Source of the DNA: an uncultured Clostridia bacterium
Lineage (GTDB): Bacteria > Bacillota > Clostridia > Oscillospirales > Acutalibacteraceae
Direction: 5' to 3'
Assembly: GCA_946183365.1 (NCBI GenBank)
Contig: CAMHAH010000004.1
Coordinates: forward strand, 119,583 to 183,582
DNA length: 64,000 nucleotides
The notes beneath the pieces were generated by a model. That model saw nothing but the letters and a program-made list of their open reading frames with translations. It was not told the origin of the DNA and did not search any database. Numbering within the stretch: the stretch's first letter is position 1; each line of letters opens with the position of its first letter. The position numbers were made by a program, and so were the translations under genes. Positions 9,701 to 15,864 of the stretch are shown in pieces.

Positions 9701-10394
9701 TGACGGTCGCACTGCCGAGCGAACCGGGTGTCAGCTTGATGCAGGGCTCCTCCTTCGGAGCGTCAAGGAGATAAATAACGTCTGTTTCGACATCGTTCCA
9801 CCAGCCAACATTATATGTATCATAACCGGTAGGAACTTCGATACAATCGACGTCTAAACGTTGTGAATCCTCCGTAAACTTTTTCTTAGTATCCGTAGGA
9901 GTTAAAGTATACACTTCTCCTTTTTCACCAGAACCGTCACCGAAAAAGGTTGTACGAATACCGTTATTCTCATAAAAAGCGTTGGAATAGATTCGTTCGC
10001 CGGGCTTGACAGGGATAGTCACAGCATAACGGCTTTCATTCCATGATGATGATGGTTGATAATAGTGCTTTGCCTTTAACAAAGGATAAAGATTTGTACT
10101 GCTGGTAACATTGATGGGGATAGAAGCAACATATGTTGCCGGATTTCCCGTCAGTGAACTTGTTCCGGGGATATACGGATTGACAACGTCGACAGAGACA
10201 ACGTCGCCGTTATCCGACTCAACGGTATAGGTACCGACCTCTGTAATGGGGATGCGGTACAACCCGTCGCCCGGGTGCAAAATCAAATCATTCGGTTCCG
10301 TTTCAGCCGACGCCGAAATCGGAATGACTGTGAGCATACTGACTATCATTAGAATAGAAATCAGTAAGCTCAAGGGTTTTTTTACGTACTTCAT
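708..10394 (-). CDS. Giant secreted surface protein with SGNH hydrolase domain and beta-helix repeats
   Basis: The start is taken as ATG 10394, seven bases after GGAGG; an ATG 12 bases upstream overlaps that ribosome site. Residues 1-30 are a signal peptide ending SASAE. Residues about 30-980 carry four related modules, each with TNLY, a VTIPVxPGxR motif and a phrase like VPxGYDT. Residues about 983-1188 are an SGNH/GDSL hydrolase: GDSIS block I, GGTNDV block III and a late DxxxFHPD-type His. Residues about 1193-2945 are five right-handed beta-helix units of about 340-365 residues, each opening with a YTTVQAAIDAA-type phrase and rich in INGGT turns. Residues about 2945-3228 hold two copies of a C-terminal domain seen in ruminococcal surface proteins (ending ALYNYYLTADEYF). 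No LPXTG or membrane anchor is seen. Probable role: adhesin or carbohydrate-ester-acting surface protein. Confidence 0.9.
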   Translation of the reverse strand: MKYVKKPLSLLISILMIVSMLTVIPISASAETEPNDLILHPGDGLYRIPITEVGTYTVESDNGDVVSVDVVNPYIPGTSSLTGNPATYVASIPINVTSSTNLYPLLKAKHYYQPSSSWNESRYAVTIPVKPGERIYSNAFYENNGIRTTFFGDGSGEKGEVYTLTPTDTKKKFTEDSQRLDVDCIEVPTGYDTYNVGWWNDVETDVIYLLDAPKEEPCIKLTPGSLGSATVTVKKDGEDYAAYRIGVEEVSHVSVRLDRDGGTQRINVREAAQYDVSSDDNSIVSVDVVNPYIPNESSLIGTQDESKVASIPLDVTCDTNLYPLLKAKNFYTDSGTWNTSYWSVIIPVHEGEKVYSNSFFTDSTDNTKAQAIRTALFGPNGAEKLGVSETKALHDSSTADTGVNCIKVPTGYDTFVIPFWPATVEPQVYLLDAPSEKPGVYFTPNAEGTASVTTYKVIDGNLVSDIVYDVTVASAENDSMELNVGESAVKALPVDGTYTYTSTGADNVTVEFMEAYEKGVSNMTDAHLSELPDVVSSETNLWSLNKDGYFTESGEWSTTGIKSVTIPVKPGDRITSNSMGAVGTNGDSTRNGIRVTFFNDDTVIDSMGPSEVYSQYCANNNSLIVPEGANTVNVPFWSGSSPSENYLYILNANAERCVKFTGKAAGKSTVTINLEGMRYGVYQIDVVGSIAIPKDSQYTIMPSTDGLTWSSSDTSVVSVAMSDPYVPATSGFDFTTFGYPTNSLVDLTQYAELTPTTNLYTGNVAVKAIRAAGTLREDATPSVTIPVHPGDRIVSNSMGPKGENGGSQNGIRLIFLNDNDIVANWSTDITYNKYLENNGCVIVPNGVNTAHVMFWGQTSSNYLYILNTGTYPVITAVDAGDATVSGSADGDVVERYNVTVADSFEPFYTAVVGTDLVVPSTVPVTSVTSSRTAIATASTRNNDIIVKPLATGDTTVTVTYSGGITQSFDVYTYASQAKYNYLNSVFKGKKISILGDSISTLDPYSNDYGVPRYYDKDHYKDGYNGDATIPISLKDTYWGNIIRRFDAELGVSETWRGTCVAESDQNRAMDSDKRIGNLDNKGTPDVILFYGGTNDVSNNSITPESFATHYNNALTKMKAAYPNAKIIAILPCQPSGCNDYNAVAIPACKAQNVEYINLWDSGVRQFHPDANGFSTEVSYILDTMYEDYINSAAEINGVRYATLQAAVDAAYAGDTITLLEDVDESLVIDAKTAKNRSSETALTIDLNGNTITNTPGYHTLFIKKGAEVVITDSGENGTIDNITDNYAAIINNGKLTVEDGIITRSGGYYNSVSDKNAYYAVWNRGDMTINGGTFTSKEGYASLIDNGWNATSYSSTSKIDLADGTQYLYGYSEDTAYENPTLVINGGTLTNGHHVVNNDMFGHLTVNGGTLTQNLFSPQVFSTAIYNTGEGAVTKINSGTITCTNEDETIDASYGTSQYFDTVHYFAVFTTNENNAIGNGAFSIEGGTINGRIGAGSDYAEWVAEFRKRPGQAVEVTDNAKLEVSGGSFDRAVPEQYCADGYVPSAIGADGRYTVVPGTFAAEVNGTRYTTVQAAIDAAGANDTVKLFANVTESVIFEADDKVTFDLNGNKITNTAKNHTLFIKKGAEVVITDSGENGTIDNITDNYAAIINNGKLTVEDGIITRSGGYYNSVSDKNAYYAVWNRGDMTINGGTFTSKEGYASLIDNGWNATSYSSTSKIDLADGTQYLYGYSEDTAYENPTLVINGGTLTNGHHVVNNDMFGHLTVNGGTLTQNLFSPQVFSTAIYNTGEGAVTKINSGTITCTNEDETIDASYGTSQYFDTVHYFAVFTTNENNAIGNGAFSIEGGTINGRIGAGSDYAEWVAEFRKRPGQAVEVTDSAKLEVSGGSFDRAVPEQYCADGYVPTAIGSDGRYTVVPGTFVAEVNGTRYTTVQAAIDAAGANDTVKLLSDVTESVLVKADDSFTLDLNGFTLTNEAFQNTVAVMTGGSLEIVDNGDGGQIINTDKGYAALFNNGIVDIASGTLTRTNATEEDTYYVVENHGTLTISGGTFSNADNCRASLIDNGYANYDSTKVFTAGGEVFHYGYVEGEGLEHPTLTITGGNFYGGRHVINNDVKGVATISDGYFESTTSTNATYASKADVINNIGVLTISGGEFKCVGNSQYVVANIVNQDNANATPVRIAADPQTSKYSDGIVNVTGGKFTGKLYAQLDAQNEAGEKADLNVSGGSFSDVVPADYCADGYVPSAIGADGRYTVVPGTFVAEVNGTRYTTVQAAIDAAGANDTVKLLLDVTESVLVKADDSIKLDLNGFTLTNEAFQNTVVVATNGTLNIVDNGDGGQIINTDKGYAALFNNGIVDIASGTLTRTNATEEDTYYVVENHGTLTISGGTFSNADNCRASLIDNGYANYDSTKVFTAGGEVFHYGYFASEGLEHPTLTITGGKFYGGRHVINNDVKGVATINDGYFESTTSENPTYSSKADVINNIGVLTIAGGEFKCVRNSEYVIANIVNQDNANATPVRIAADPQTSKYSDGIVNVTGGKFTGKLYAQLDAQNEAGEKADLNVSGGSFSEVVPADYCADGYVPVTTKDEDGMYTVKPATYVAEVDNGTQYTTVQAAIDAANGGTVTLLKDVTESVVVSDSLTLTLDGHTMTNEPGMHTIVVLNTCYIQINGNGTIINNSNHCAAIFNNGTLDIDDISLTRSDDREDNTYYVIENHGMANIYQATVTNEYNCRASLIDNGYANYESTATFTTKTGETLHYGYHEGEAMYQPILYIGGGTFKGGRHVINNDIHGYASIEAGSFYVTKATEGTYLDKADVINNVGRLRITGGFFINNNSDTSGIVVANIVNQDDVDATPVRHAADPQTSKYSEGIVNISGETGSCEFVGELYSQTKAQNVAGNTADMNVSGGGFSEIVPVEYCADGYLPTTNFDYEPMFTVVPNTIKYTATLTLQDSIDINLYVQDIPDGTNPTDYTVYYSFNDTEGEATLANPDSNQILVASCAAKEMKDNVQIEVYYLGRMIKKVDDYSVERYCLKKIKESESEELKDLCKSVLDYGMTAQEYFEYRAAEALEGTYYSKISDIIVPDKYNLKSEGECSAVKKLSATLSLESYTEMNFYITPADNHSIDELTVTLNGENVKETNNAKITTEITENGALKVTVKGIAAKDLDKELTLKVSADGCGERTIVYSPLTYAYRNQNNSNNMLANNVKALYNYYLTADEYFKTV
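2641..4680. repeat. Tandem 1020-bp coding repeat (beta-helix units 3 and 4)
   Basis: The sequence starting GGAACATAAC at 2641 recurs at 3661 in the same frame (340 codons) with scattered substitutions. The two units encode near-identical beta-helix segments of the giant protein. Confidence 0.85.
4681..6628. repeat. Near-perfect tandem 1083-bp coding repeat (beta-helix units 1 and 2)
   Basis: The stretch 4681-5545 recurs at offset 1083 (5764-6628) with only a few differences seen by eye, for example one Ser/Asn change. This is much tighter than the older 1020-bp pair next to it and indicates a recent in-frame duplication of 361 codons. Confidence 0.85.
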
Positions 10395-10411
10395 AAAAAC
10401 CTCCATTTGGA

Positions 10412-10513
10412 TTATTCTTTCCGGTCTTCAAATAAAGACCGAAGCAGTGTTTTTTCGAGTCGATGAGTGCTCATCCCCTCTGTTACATCACCTCCGAATT
10501 GTTTTGCCCTCAT
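10412..10513 (-). CDS. Possible leader peptide in the giant-gene 5' region
   Basis: A 33-codon frame (ATG 10513) or its last 20 codons (ATG 10474, MSTHRLEKTLLRSLFEDRKE) ends 18 bases before the giant gene start. The shorter form has a strong GGAGGTGAT about 12 bases upstream. GATGAGTGCTCATC (10462-10475) and GGTCTT/AAGACC (10423-10440) inverted repeats overlap it. Coding is not proven; the short length and hairpins would equally fit an untranslated regulatory leader. Confidence 0.25.
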   Translation of the reverse strand: MRAKQFGGDVTEGMSTHRLEKTLLRSLFEDRKE

Positions 10514-10589
10514 TCTTTTAGAAGGAACAGCATCGCTGTTAATGTTTGTTGTCTTTACGTTTTACGTAATGAAATACCTATACAAATAT

Positions 10590-10618
10590 ACTATACCATT
10601 ACCGCGAGTAAAAATCAA
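10590..10618 (-). promoter_or_regulatory. Sigma-A type promoter of the giant gene operon
   Basis: On the minus strand TTGATT (10613-10618) and TATAGT (10590-10595) are 17 bases apart. This gives a leader of about 190 bases before the giant gene. The rest of 10619-10753 is AT-rich with no gene seen. Confidence 0.65.
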
Positions 10619-10753
10619 CATATATTATTGAAAAATGATAAAAAAATATAGAAAAACTCACAATTTGCTCTACTTTATTCCAATGCAGATAATAAAATTG
10701 CCATCATAATAAACAATTAATCTGATATGGAACATTGGTTTCTAGAATAAAGA

Positions 10754-11194
10754 ATGATTTATGTCGCACTCTTATTTTACCATATCCATTGCTGTCATGC
10801 TACGGCTTTTCCGGAGCTAATGCCAACTGAAGAATGGTTCAAAGTTGATGTGATCAGCTGTGCCACACCCAATCTCAGAAAAGACGTCCGAAATCGTTAT
10901 AATGTTGAATCAGGAAACGCTGTCTCTATTACAGATGAAGAATTGTATAGGATCCATCTGCAAAGAGCAAAACATATCATGTCTGTTGCTGCGGCTAATA
11001 AGGTTGCTGTCCTTGTCTTAGGCGCTTTTGGATGTGGAGCGTTTGCGAATAATCCTGAGGTCGTCGCACGCGCATTCTTTGATGATTTGAAGGATTATAT
11101 TTCCTGCTTTAAGATAGTTGAATTTGCTGTTTACTGCAGACCTTATGAAACGGAAAAATATCAGGCGTTTTATAATTCATGTTACGAAGGATAG
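10754..11194 (+). pseudogene. C-terminal fragment of a PARG-like (TIGR02452/DUF2263) protein
   Basis: From about residue 19 the frame matches the C-terminal half of the microbial PARG-like family: FPELMPTEEWFKVDVISCATPNL (quoted in part), then LVLGAFGCGAFANNPEVVA and FAVYCRP. In the family, the Gly-rich AFGCGAF loop belongs to the macrodomain ADP-ribose-binding core. The first half of the fold is missing. The opening 18 residues look unrelated and there is no good ribosome-binding site, so I call a decayed fragment. Intact relatives remove poly-ADP-ribose or act on ADP-ribosyl groups. The gene is isolated and convergent with the nitroreductase gene. Confidence 0.7.
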
Positions 11195-11264
11195 CTATTT
11201 CAAATGATTACTGCCCGACTTCCGTGTCGGGCAGTTTTTATGTATATAGTTCGTTTTATTGTGA

Positions 11265-11783
11265 TTATGCTCTGTAAACGTAGTTTGCTTTTCTCGGCTT
11301 GGGATCGGGTAAAGGTTTCTCGGCGTAGCCGAGGATCAGATGACCGATACCTTCATAGTCGCCTTCGATACCGAGGTCTTTTAAGATCGCTCTCCCCTCT
11401 TCGCTCTCAAATTCCTCTTTTGCGCGATGGATCCAGCAGCTCGCAACACCGAGGTCGGCAGCGGCGTTCATCATGTTGCCCATGACTAAGCTGCCGTCAT
11501 AGATATAGGTCGGCATCGCTTTGTCAGCGAGCACGATCAACAGCTCGGGAGCGCCGTAGAACGGGTCGATATCCATGCCCATGATCGCGGCGTTCATCTT
11601 CATTAACTTATCTCTCAGCGCCTTGTCCTTGACGATGAGGATGATCGGCGATTGCTTGCCCATGCCTGTCGCGGCATAGGTGCCTGCTTCGATGATCGCG
11701 TTGAGCTTTTCATCCTCTACGGGATCGGGCTTGTAAGAGCGGCAGCTGCGGCGTGTTTTCAATACGTTTAATGTTTCTGACAT
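11265..11783 (-). CDS. Nitroreductase family protein
   Basis: This 172-residue protein begins with the family's N-terminal helix and phosphate-binding Arg motif (TRRSCRSYKPDPV), followed by the LNAIIEAGTYAATGMGKQ segment that contacts FMN. The central ASCWIHRAKEEF and late GHLILGYAEKP segments are also typical. Family members are dimeric flavoenzymes using NAD(P)H to reduce nitro groups, quinones or flavins; the substrate is unknown here. It lies 20 bases after a radical SAM gene and an HxlR regulator, all on the minus strand, so the three probably form one transcript. Its length is normal for the short nitroreductases of Clostridia. Confidence 0.9.
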   Translation of the reverse strand: MSETLNVLKTRRSCRSYKPDPVEDEKLNAIIEAGTYAATGMGKQSPIILIVKDKALRDKLMKMNAAIMGMDIDPFYGAPELLIVLADKAMPTYIYDGSLVMGNMMNAAADLGVASCWIHRAKEEFESEEGRAILKDLGIEGDYEGIGHLILGYAEKPLPDPKPRKANYVYRA

Positions 11784-11803
11784 AGTTGATTCCTCCTATA
11801 TTG

Positions 11804-12697
11804 TTATCTGTCTAATATCGAACCTTCTCCGGCGCGTAACGGATAGGTGTTCAAACGGTCATGCAAGCGCTCGCGCGTCTTTTGGATGACGTCGAGCATT
11901 TCTTCTTTATGCAACGGCAGATATCCCTCCATCGGCACGACGTTTGACGGATGAGAGCCAAAGTAGACTGTGTCATTCAGTTCCAGCTTTCTGATCAGCA
12001 ATTCCTGTTCATCGAGAAGCTGACCGTAGGTGCATTCTTTGAATATGCCGTTTTGCATATCGTAATACAGCTGACAGCCTTTGTCGGCATGGAGTGTTCC
12101 GATGAACAGCAAATGCGGTTGCACGCGGTTCAGCATATCTGCCGTCGCTTCTGCGTTCTCTTTCCAATGATCCGCTCCGGCACAGCCGAGAATCACGTTC
12201 AAGCTGAAATCCATCCCTGCTTTTTTCAATCGGAGCAGTTGTGTCACGCTTTCTTCGTTGGTATAGCCTTTGTTCATCATCGTAAGCGCCGTGTCAAAAC
12301 CGCTCTCGACACCGATATCCAGTTCGTTGATACCGCATTCTCTGAGACTTAGCAACTCTTCATCTGTCTTGTTGCGGATATTGAGGATAGAAGCGTACAT
12401 TGAGATGGTCTCGACCTTGGGGAGCTTCTCATGTATCAGATCGGCGATCTTTTCCAGTCGTTCCGCATTCAGAACAAACGCGTCGCCGTGCTCTAAAAAC
12501 ACACGCTTGACGTTAGGCATCGTGCGCGATGCCTCTTCTATATCCTCCGCTATCTGTTCCATCGGGCAAACAGAAAAGGGGCGGTCATGATACATATAGC
12601 AAAAACTGCATTTGTTATGACTGCATCCGACCGTGACCTGCAACAGCAGAGAATCCGCTTCAAACGGCGGACGGTAGATGATTCCTGTGTAGTGCAT
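11804..12697 (-). CDS. Radical SAM protein (CX4CX2C type)
   Basis: The 297-residue protein has GCSHNKCSFCYMY near residue 29, a CX4CX2C cluster motif. It is followed by VKRVFLEHGDAFVL and a GINELDIGVESG segment, which form the radical SAM barrel (strands 2-4). Family relatives are annotated simply as radical SAM proteins; some resemble coproporphyrinogen oxidase-like enzymes, but no substrate can be assigned. The start lies 4 bases after the stop of the HxlR gene, which suggests translational coupling. The nitroreductase gene follows after 20 bases. A redox or stress-related operon is plausible but is inference. Confidence 0.85.
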   Translation of the reverse strand: MHYTGIIYRPPFEADSLLLQVTVGCSHNKCSFCYMYHDRPFSVCPMEQIAEDIEEASRTMPNVKRVFLEHGDAFVLNAERLEKIADLIHEKLPKVETISMYASILNIRNKTDEELLSLRECGINELDIGVESGFDTALTMMNKGYTNEESVTQLLRLKKAGMDFSLNVILGCAGADHWKENAEATADMLNRVQPHLLFIGTLHADKGCQLYYDMQNGIFKECTYGQLLDEQELLIRKLELNDTVYFGSHPSNVVPMEGYLPLHKEEMLDVIQKTRERLHDRLNTYPLRAGEGSILDR

Positions 12698-12701
12698 GGT
12701 C

Positions 12702-13067
12702 TCACCTCGTTTTCATATAGTCGATGTATTCCTCGCCCCAAGTCTCCAGAGCGGATACGACAGGCTGAAACCTTTTGCCGATATCTGTCAGGGAGTATTC
12801 CACCTTCGGCGGGATCGCCTCATACTGCACGCGCTGTATCAGCCCGTTTTCTTCTAAGTTCTTGAGCTGAACCGACAGCGTAGCATGAGTCATCTTCGGC
12901 ATCTTCCTCAATAGCTCGTTGAAGCGCAGCGGTCCGTCCTGCAAATAGAGCAAAATCAAGATCGCCCACTTGCCTGAGATCAAACTCTGCGCTGTCGCGT
13001 AAGGGCATTTTCCGAAGCGTTCTTCTAAGGTCGTTTGTTGATCCATAATTATCATCTCGCTTGTCAC
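12702..13067 (-). CDS. HxlR family transcriptional regulator
   Basis: The protein of up to 121 residues shows the HxlR signature: a Cys followed by P and a GKWAILILLYLQDGPLRFNEL winged-helix segment, then HATLSVQLKNLEENGLIQR and a C-terminal YSLTDIG wing. GKC near residue 20 provides the conserved Cys used by redox- or aldehyde-sensing members. The start is uncertain: GTG 13067, or ATG at 13055 or 13046, all with weak ribosome sites. It heads the radical SAM and nitroreductase genes and is divergent from the SnoaL-like gene at 13290, so it may control both directions. Confidence 0.88.
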   Translation of the reverse strand: MTSEMIIMDQQTTLEERFGKCPYATAQSLISGKWAILILLYLQDGPLRFNELLRKMPKMTHATLSVQLKNLEENGLIQRVQYEAIPPKVEYSLTDIGKRFQPVVSALETWGEEYIDYMKTR

Positions 13068-13289
13068 TTTTTTGAACTGCTTTAATTATACGACCTCTCA
13101 TCAAATATGACAAGTACGATTTTTTATGATACTCGGTATCTTTTGTGATACCTTCGCGCGATTGCCACAACATTAGGTTGTACCCAACACAAGTTTTCGG
13201 TCATTTTCAAAAGGATCAATGTCAGCTATACTGTAGTCACAGCAAGAGAAAAGCTGAATTTATAAATCTTAAATCAGGAGGAAATCACT

Positions 13290-14060
13290 ATGACTAACAT
13301 CGAAAAGGCTTTGGCATTAATCACCACATTCGCAACCACCGATACAGAGAAAGCTGCTTCTTTACTCGCTGAGGGTTATATTCAGCACAATCTCGCATTC
13401 GGCACCGGAAGAGACGCATTCGTCGGTGCGGTTCAGGCACTCGGAGCTGCTCCCGTGAAAACTACCGTCAACAACATCCGCGCGTTCGAGGACGGCGATA
13501 AGGTATTCCTGCAGACCGTTTATAACTTCGCGGGTGCAGGCGAACAGGTCGCCTTTGATATCTTCCGCTTTGACGAGGACGGCAAGATCGCTGAACATTG
13601 GGATAACCTGGCTGATAAGGCAGAACCGAATCCCTCCCGTCACACGCAGATCGACGGCACTATGGAGAAGAAGGATGTAGACAAGGAAGTGACCCGCAAG
13701 GTGGTTTCTGCTTTCGTAGGCGACATTCTTCGCGGTGAGAATCCCGACAACATCACCTCTTACTTTGACGGTGACAACTATATCCAGCACAACACCGGTA
13801 TCGCAGACGGTCTGTCTGGTCTCGGCAAGGCGCTTGCGGCTCTCGCTGAGCAGGGTATTCAGATGATCTACAACAAGACCTACATGGTTCTGGCTGACGG
13901 TAACTACGGTCTGGCAGTTTCCGAAGGCACCTTCGGCGGCGCACCCACCTCTTACTATGATCTGTTCCGCGTCGAGGACGGCAAGATTGCCGAACACTGG
14001 GACGTTATGGAGACGATCGCCGATAAAGAGACCTGGGCAAACGAGAACGGTAAGTTCTGA
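13290..14060 (+). CDS. Tandem SnoaL-like (NTF2 fold) protein
   Basis: The ATG is preceded by AGGAGG. The 256 residues fall into two homologous halves. Each has a YIQHN motif (about residues 31 and 168), a central beta sheet, and a DxFRxEDGKIAEHWD ending (about residues 90-106 and 224-240). Each half is the size of one SnoaL-like/NTF2-like domain, so the gene arose by internal duplication and the protein may be a fused pseudo-dimer. Such proteins bind small hydrophobic molecules; many are found next to oxidoreductases and nitroreductases, as here. It is divergent from the HxlR gene and ends in a shared terminator with the LysR gene. Confidence 0.85.
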   Translation: MTNIEKALALITTFATTDTEKAASLLAEGYIQHNLAFGTGRDAFVGAVQALGAAPVKTTVNNIRAFEDGDKVFLQTVYNFAGAGEQVAFDIFRFDEDGKIAEHWDNLADKAEPNPSRHTQIDGTMEKKDVDKEVTRKVVSAFVGDILRGENPDNITSYFDGDNYIQHNTGIADGLSGLGKALAALAEQGIQMIYNKTYMVLADGNYGLAVSEGTFGGAPTSYYDLFRVEDGKIAEHWDVMETIADKETWANENGKF

Positions 14061-14078
14061 TTACGGTCCTTATATAAC

Positions 14079-14106
14079 AAAGCGTGAGGCAGTTACCTCA
14101 CGCTTT
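14079..14106. terminator. Bidirectional terminator between SnoaL-like and LysR genes
   Basis: AAAGCGTGAGG (14079-14089) pairs with CCTCACGCTTT (14096-14106), loop CAGTTA. The stem has A/T tracts on both sides and lies at the meeting point of two convergent genes; it overlaps the LysR stop. Confidence 0.75.
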
Positions 14107-14988
14107 TGTGTTATCTATGATATGCTGCATAAACTTCTTTACAGTAGGACTCAATCTGTCATAATCCTTGAAGATGAAGGCGATCGAATAGGTCAGTGTT
14201 TCGTCATCAAAGGGAATTACGCGAATGTTTTGGAACAGCATTTTTGCACCGCTGTTCTCAGGTGAGATAAACACACCCTTTCCTCGATTGACCAAATCAT
14301 AGATCTGCATCACATCGGATGACTCAAACGATTTTTTCAGCGTTACACCGTATCTGCTGCTGAAGTCCTCGATCATATGATGATAGTGTGATTTCTTCTC
14401 GACCATCAGCAGGTTTTTGCGGTGCAGCTGCGCAAAGTTGACTTTTTCATACTGTGCTAAAGGATCGTCCTTGTGAACATATAAGCAAAGCGGAACAGTG
14501 AGCACGGGCAGGTGCTTGAATCGCATACCGTGACGGTTTTCGGGAAGCGCCAGCAACGCAAAGTGTTTAGAATCCTCTTTGACATAATCATCAATGTCCA
14601 TATCCGGCATTTCCATACGATTCAGCGTAATGTTGGGATACAGTTCTTCGAATTCAAACAGAAGCTCGGTATCCAGAATACGAAAGATAAACGGAGCACA
14701 GGCAAAGCTGAGCGTCTGCGGACGGTTGGATAACGCAGCAAAGACCTCGTCCTCAGTATGGCGGAATCGCTCTACAATGGGACTGAATTTGTGGTACAGC
14801 AATTTGCCTTCCTCCGTCAGCACACTACCCTTCACTGTACGTTCAAACAGATTGCAGGAAAGCTCCGCTTCCAGATTCTTTATACAACGGCTGAGTGCTT
14901 GCTGAGAGATAAACAGGTTTTCGGCAGCTTTGGAAATACTTTTGTGTTTCGCTGTTTCTACAAAGTATTCGATATGCTTGAACTCCAT
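14098..14988 (-). CDS. LysR family transcriptional regulator
   Basis: The 296-residue protein starts MEFKHIEYFVETAKHKSISK and continues AAENLFISQQALSRCIKNLE, a textbook LysR winged helix-turn-helix at residues 1-60. The remaining 230 residues are the periplasmic-binding-like effector domain. The gene is divergent from the PNPOx-ferredoxin gene at 15171; LysR proteins commonly regulate the divergent neighbour through sites between the genes. The intergenic region contains a perfect inverted repeat (15071-15102). The effector is unknown. Confidence 0.92.
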   Translation of the reverse strand: MEFKHIEYFVETAKHKSISKAAENLFISQQALSRCIKNLEAELSCNLFERTVKGSVLTEEGKLLYHKFSPIVERFRHTEDEVFAALSNRPQTLSFACAPFIFRILDTELLFEFEELYPNITLNRMEMPDMDIDDYVKEDSKHFALLALPENRHGMRFKHLPVLTVPLCLYVHKDDPLAQYEKVNFAQLHRKNLLMVEKKSHYHHMIEDFSSRYGVTLKKSFESSDVMQIYDLVNRGKGVFISPENSGAKMLFQNIRVIPFDDETLTYSIAFIFKDYDRLSPTVKKFMQHIIDNTKA

Positions 14989-15028
14989 ATGATCACCTCA
15001 TTATTTTATATGGTATAATCAGCCATCG

Positions 15029-15057
15029 CCCGTTGTCGCGAAGCGACAAACTGGGCG
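15029..15057. promoter_or_regulatory. Hairpin in the LysR/PNPOx-ferredoxin intergenic region
   Basis: TTGTCGC (15034-15040) and GCGACAA (15044-15050) form a tight stem with GAA loop; outer GCCC/GGGC extends it. It would lie in the 5' region of the LysR message or upstream DNA; the function is unknown. Confidence 0.45.
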
Positions 15058-15070
15058 GGCATATAAATTT

Positions 15071-15102
15071 GTATAATAACCGGATTAATACGGTTATTAT
15101 AC
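15071..15102. promoter_or_regulatory. Perfect 12-bp inverted repeat, probable operator
   Basis: GTATAATAACCG and CGGTTATTATAC flank an 8-base spacer. Placed between two divergent genes, it is a likely binding site for a dimeric regulator, possibly the LysR protein. The repeat arms contain TATAAT, so it could also overlap promoters. Confidence 0.6.
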
Positions 15103-15170
15103 CACAAATTCAAATTGTAGCAAGACAAACGCGAAGATTTATGTTATGATATCAAAAAGGAGAGATAGAA

Positions 15171-15791
15171 ATGACCGTTCAACAGTACCTTAGCTATATT
15201 GTAAACGATATCCACCGCACGATCGTAGCCACCGTGGATGATAAGGGCTTGCCCGTAACCTGCGCGATCGATATGATGGATGCCGATGAGAACAGTTTGT
15301 ATTTTCTGACAGCGAAAGGTAAAAGCTTTTATGACAGGCTGAATAAACGACAATTCCTCGCTTTCACCGCGATGAAGGGCGAAGATACCATGACGAGTGT
15401 TGCTGTTTCCGTAAGAGGAAAAGTGCGCGAGCTTGGATATGACAAGATACCGGAGCTGTTTGAGAAGAACCCGTATATGAAAGAGATCTATCCGACTGAG
15501 GAAAGCCGACGTGCGTTGACTGTGTTTCAAATCTATGAGGGCAGCGGCGAGTGGTTTGATCTCAGCAAGAAGCCGATCGAACGAGCGTCGTTTGCTTTCG
15601 GTAAAGCCGAAGAATCTCCCGAGGGCTATAAGATCACCGACGCCTGTATCGGATGCTCAAGCTGTTTGGACGTCTGTCCGCAAAACTGTATCGTATTCGA
15701 CAGCATCCCATATGTGATCGAGCAAGAGCACTGCCTTCACTGCGGTAACTGCCATACCGTTTGTCCTGTCAATGCAGTGATAAAGCAGTAA
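15171..15791 (+). CDS. PNPOx-like flavin-binding protein fused to a 2[4Fe-4S] ferredoxin domain
   Basis: The ATG follows AAGGAGAGATAG. Residues 1-140 resemble the pyridoxamine-5'-phosphate oxidase-like split-barrel (GLPVTCAIDMMDADENSLYF, then GEDTMTSVAVSVRGKVRELG). Residues about 160-206 are a ferredoxin with CIGCSSCLDVCPQNC and CLHCGNCHTVCP, eight cysteines for two 4Fe-4S clusters. The layout fits an iron-sulphur flavoprotein that shuttles electrons in the cytosol, as known for this fusion in Clostridia; the substrate is unknown. It is divergent from the LysR gene with an inverted repeat between them, so LysR control is likely. Confidence 0.88.
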   Translation: MTVQQYLSYIVNDIHRTIVATVDDKGLPVTCAIDMMDADENSLYFLTAKGKSFYDRLNKRQFLAFTAMKGEDTMTSVAVSVRGKVRELGYDKIPELFEKNPYMKEIYPTEESRRALTVFQIYEGSGEWFDLSKKPIERASFAFGKAEESPEGYKITDACIGCSSCLDVCPQNCIVFDSIPYVIEQEHCLHCGNCHTVCPVNAVIKQ

Positions 15792-15810
15792 GAAATAAAA
15801 TCCTAAGAGA

Positions 15811-15848
15811 ATAACCGTTGTGAGCCGATATACGTTCACAACGGTTAT
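15811..15848. terminator. Terminator between PNPOx-ferredoxin gene and integrase fragment
   Basis: ATAACCGTTGTGA (15811-15823) pairs with TCACAACGGTTAT (15836-15848). It separates two convergent reading frames and is followed by a T-rich stretch on the plus strand. Confidence 0.75.
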
Positions 15849-15864
15849 ATTTATGTGTTTTATC

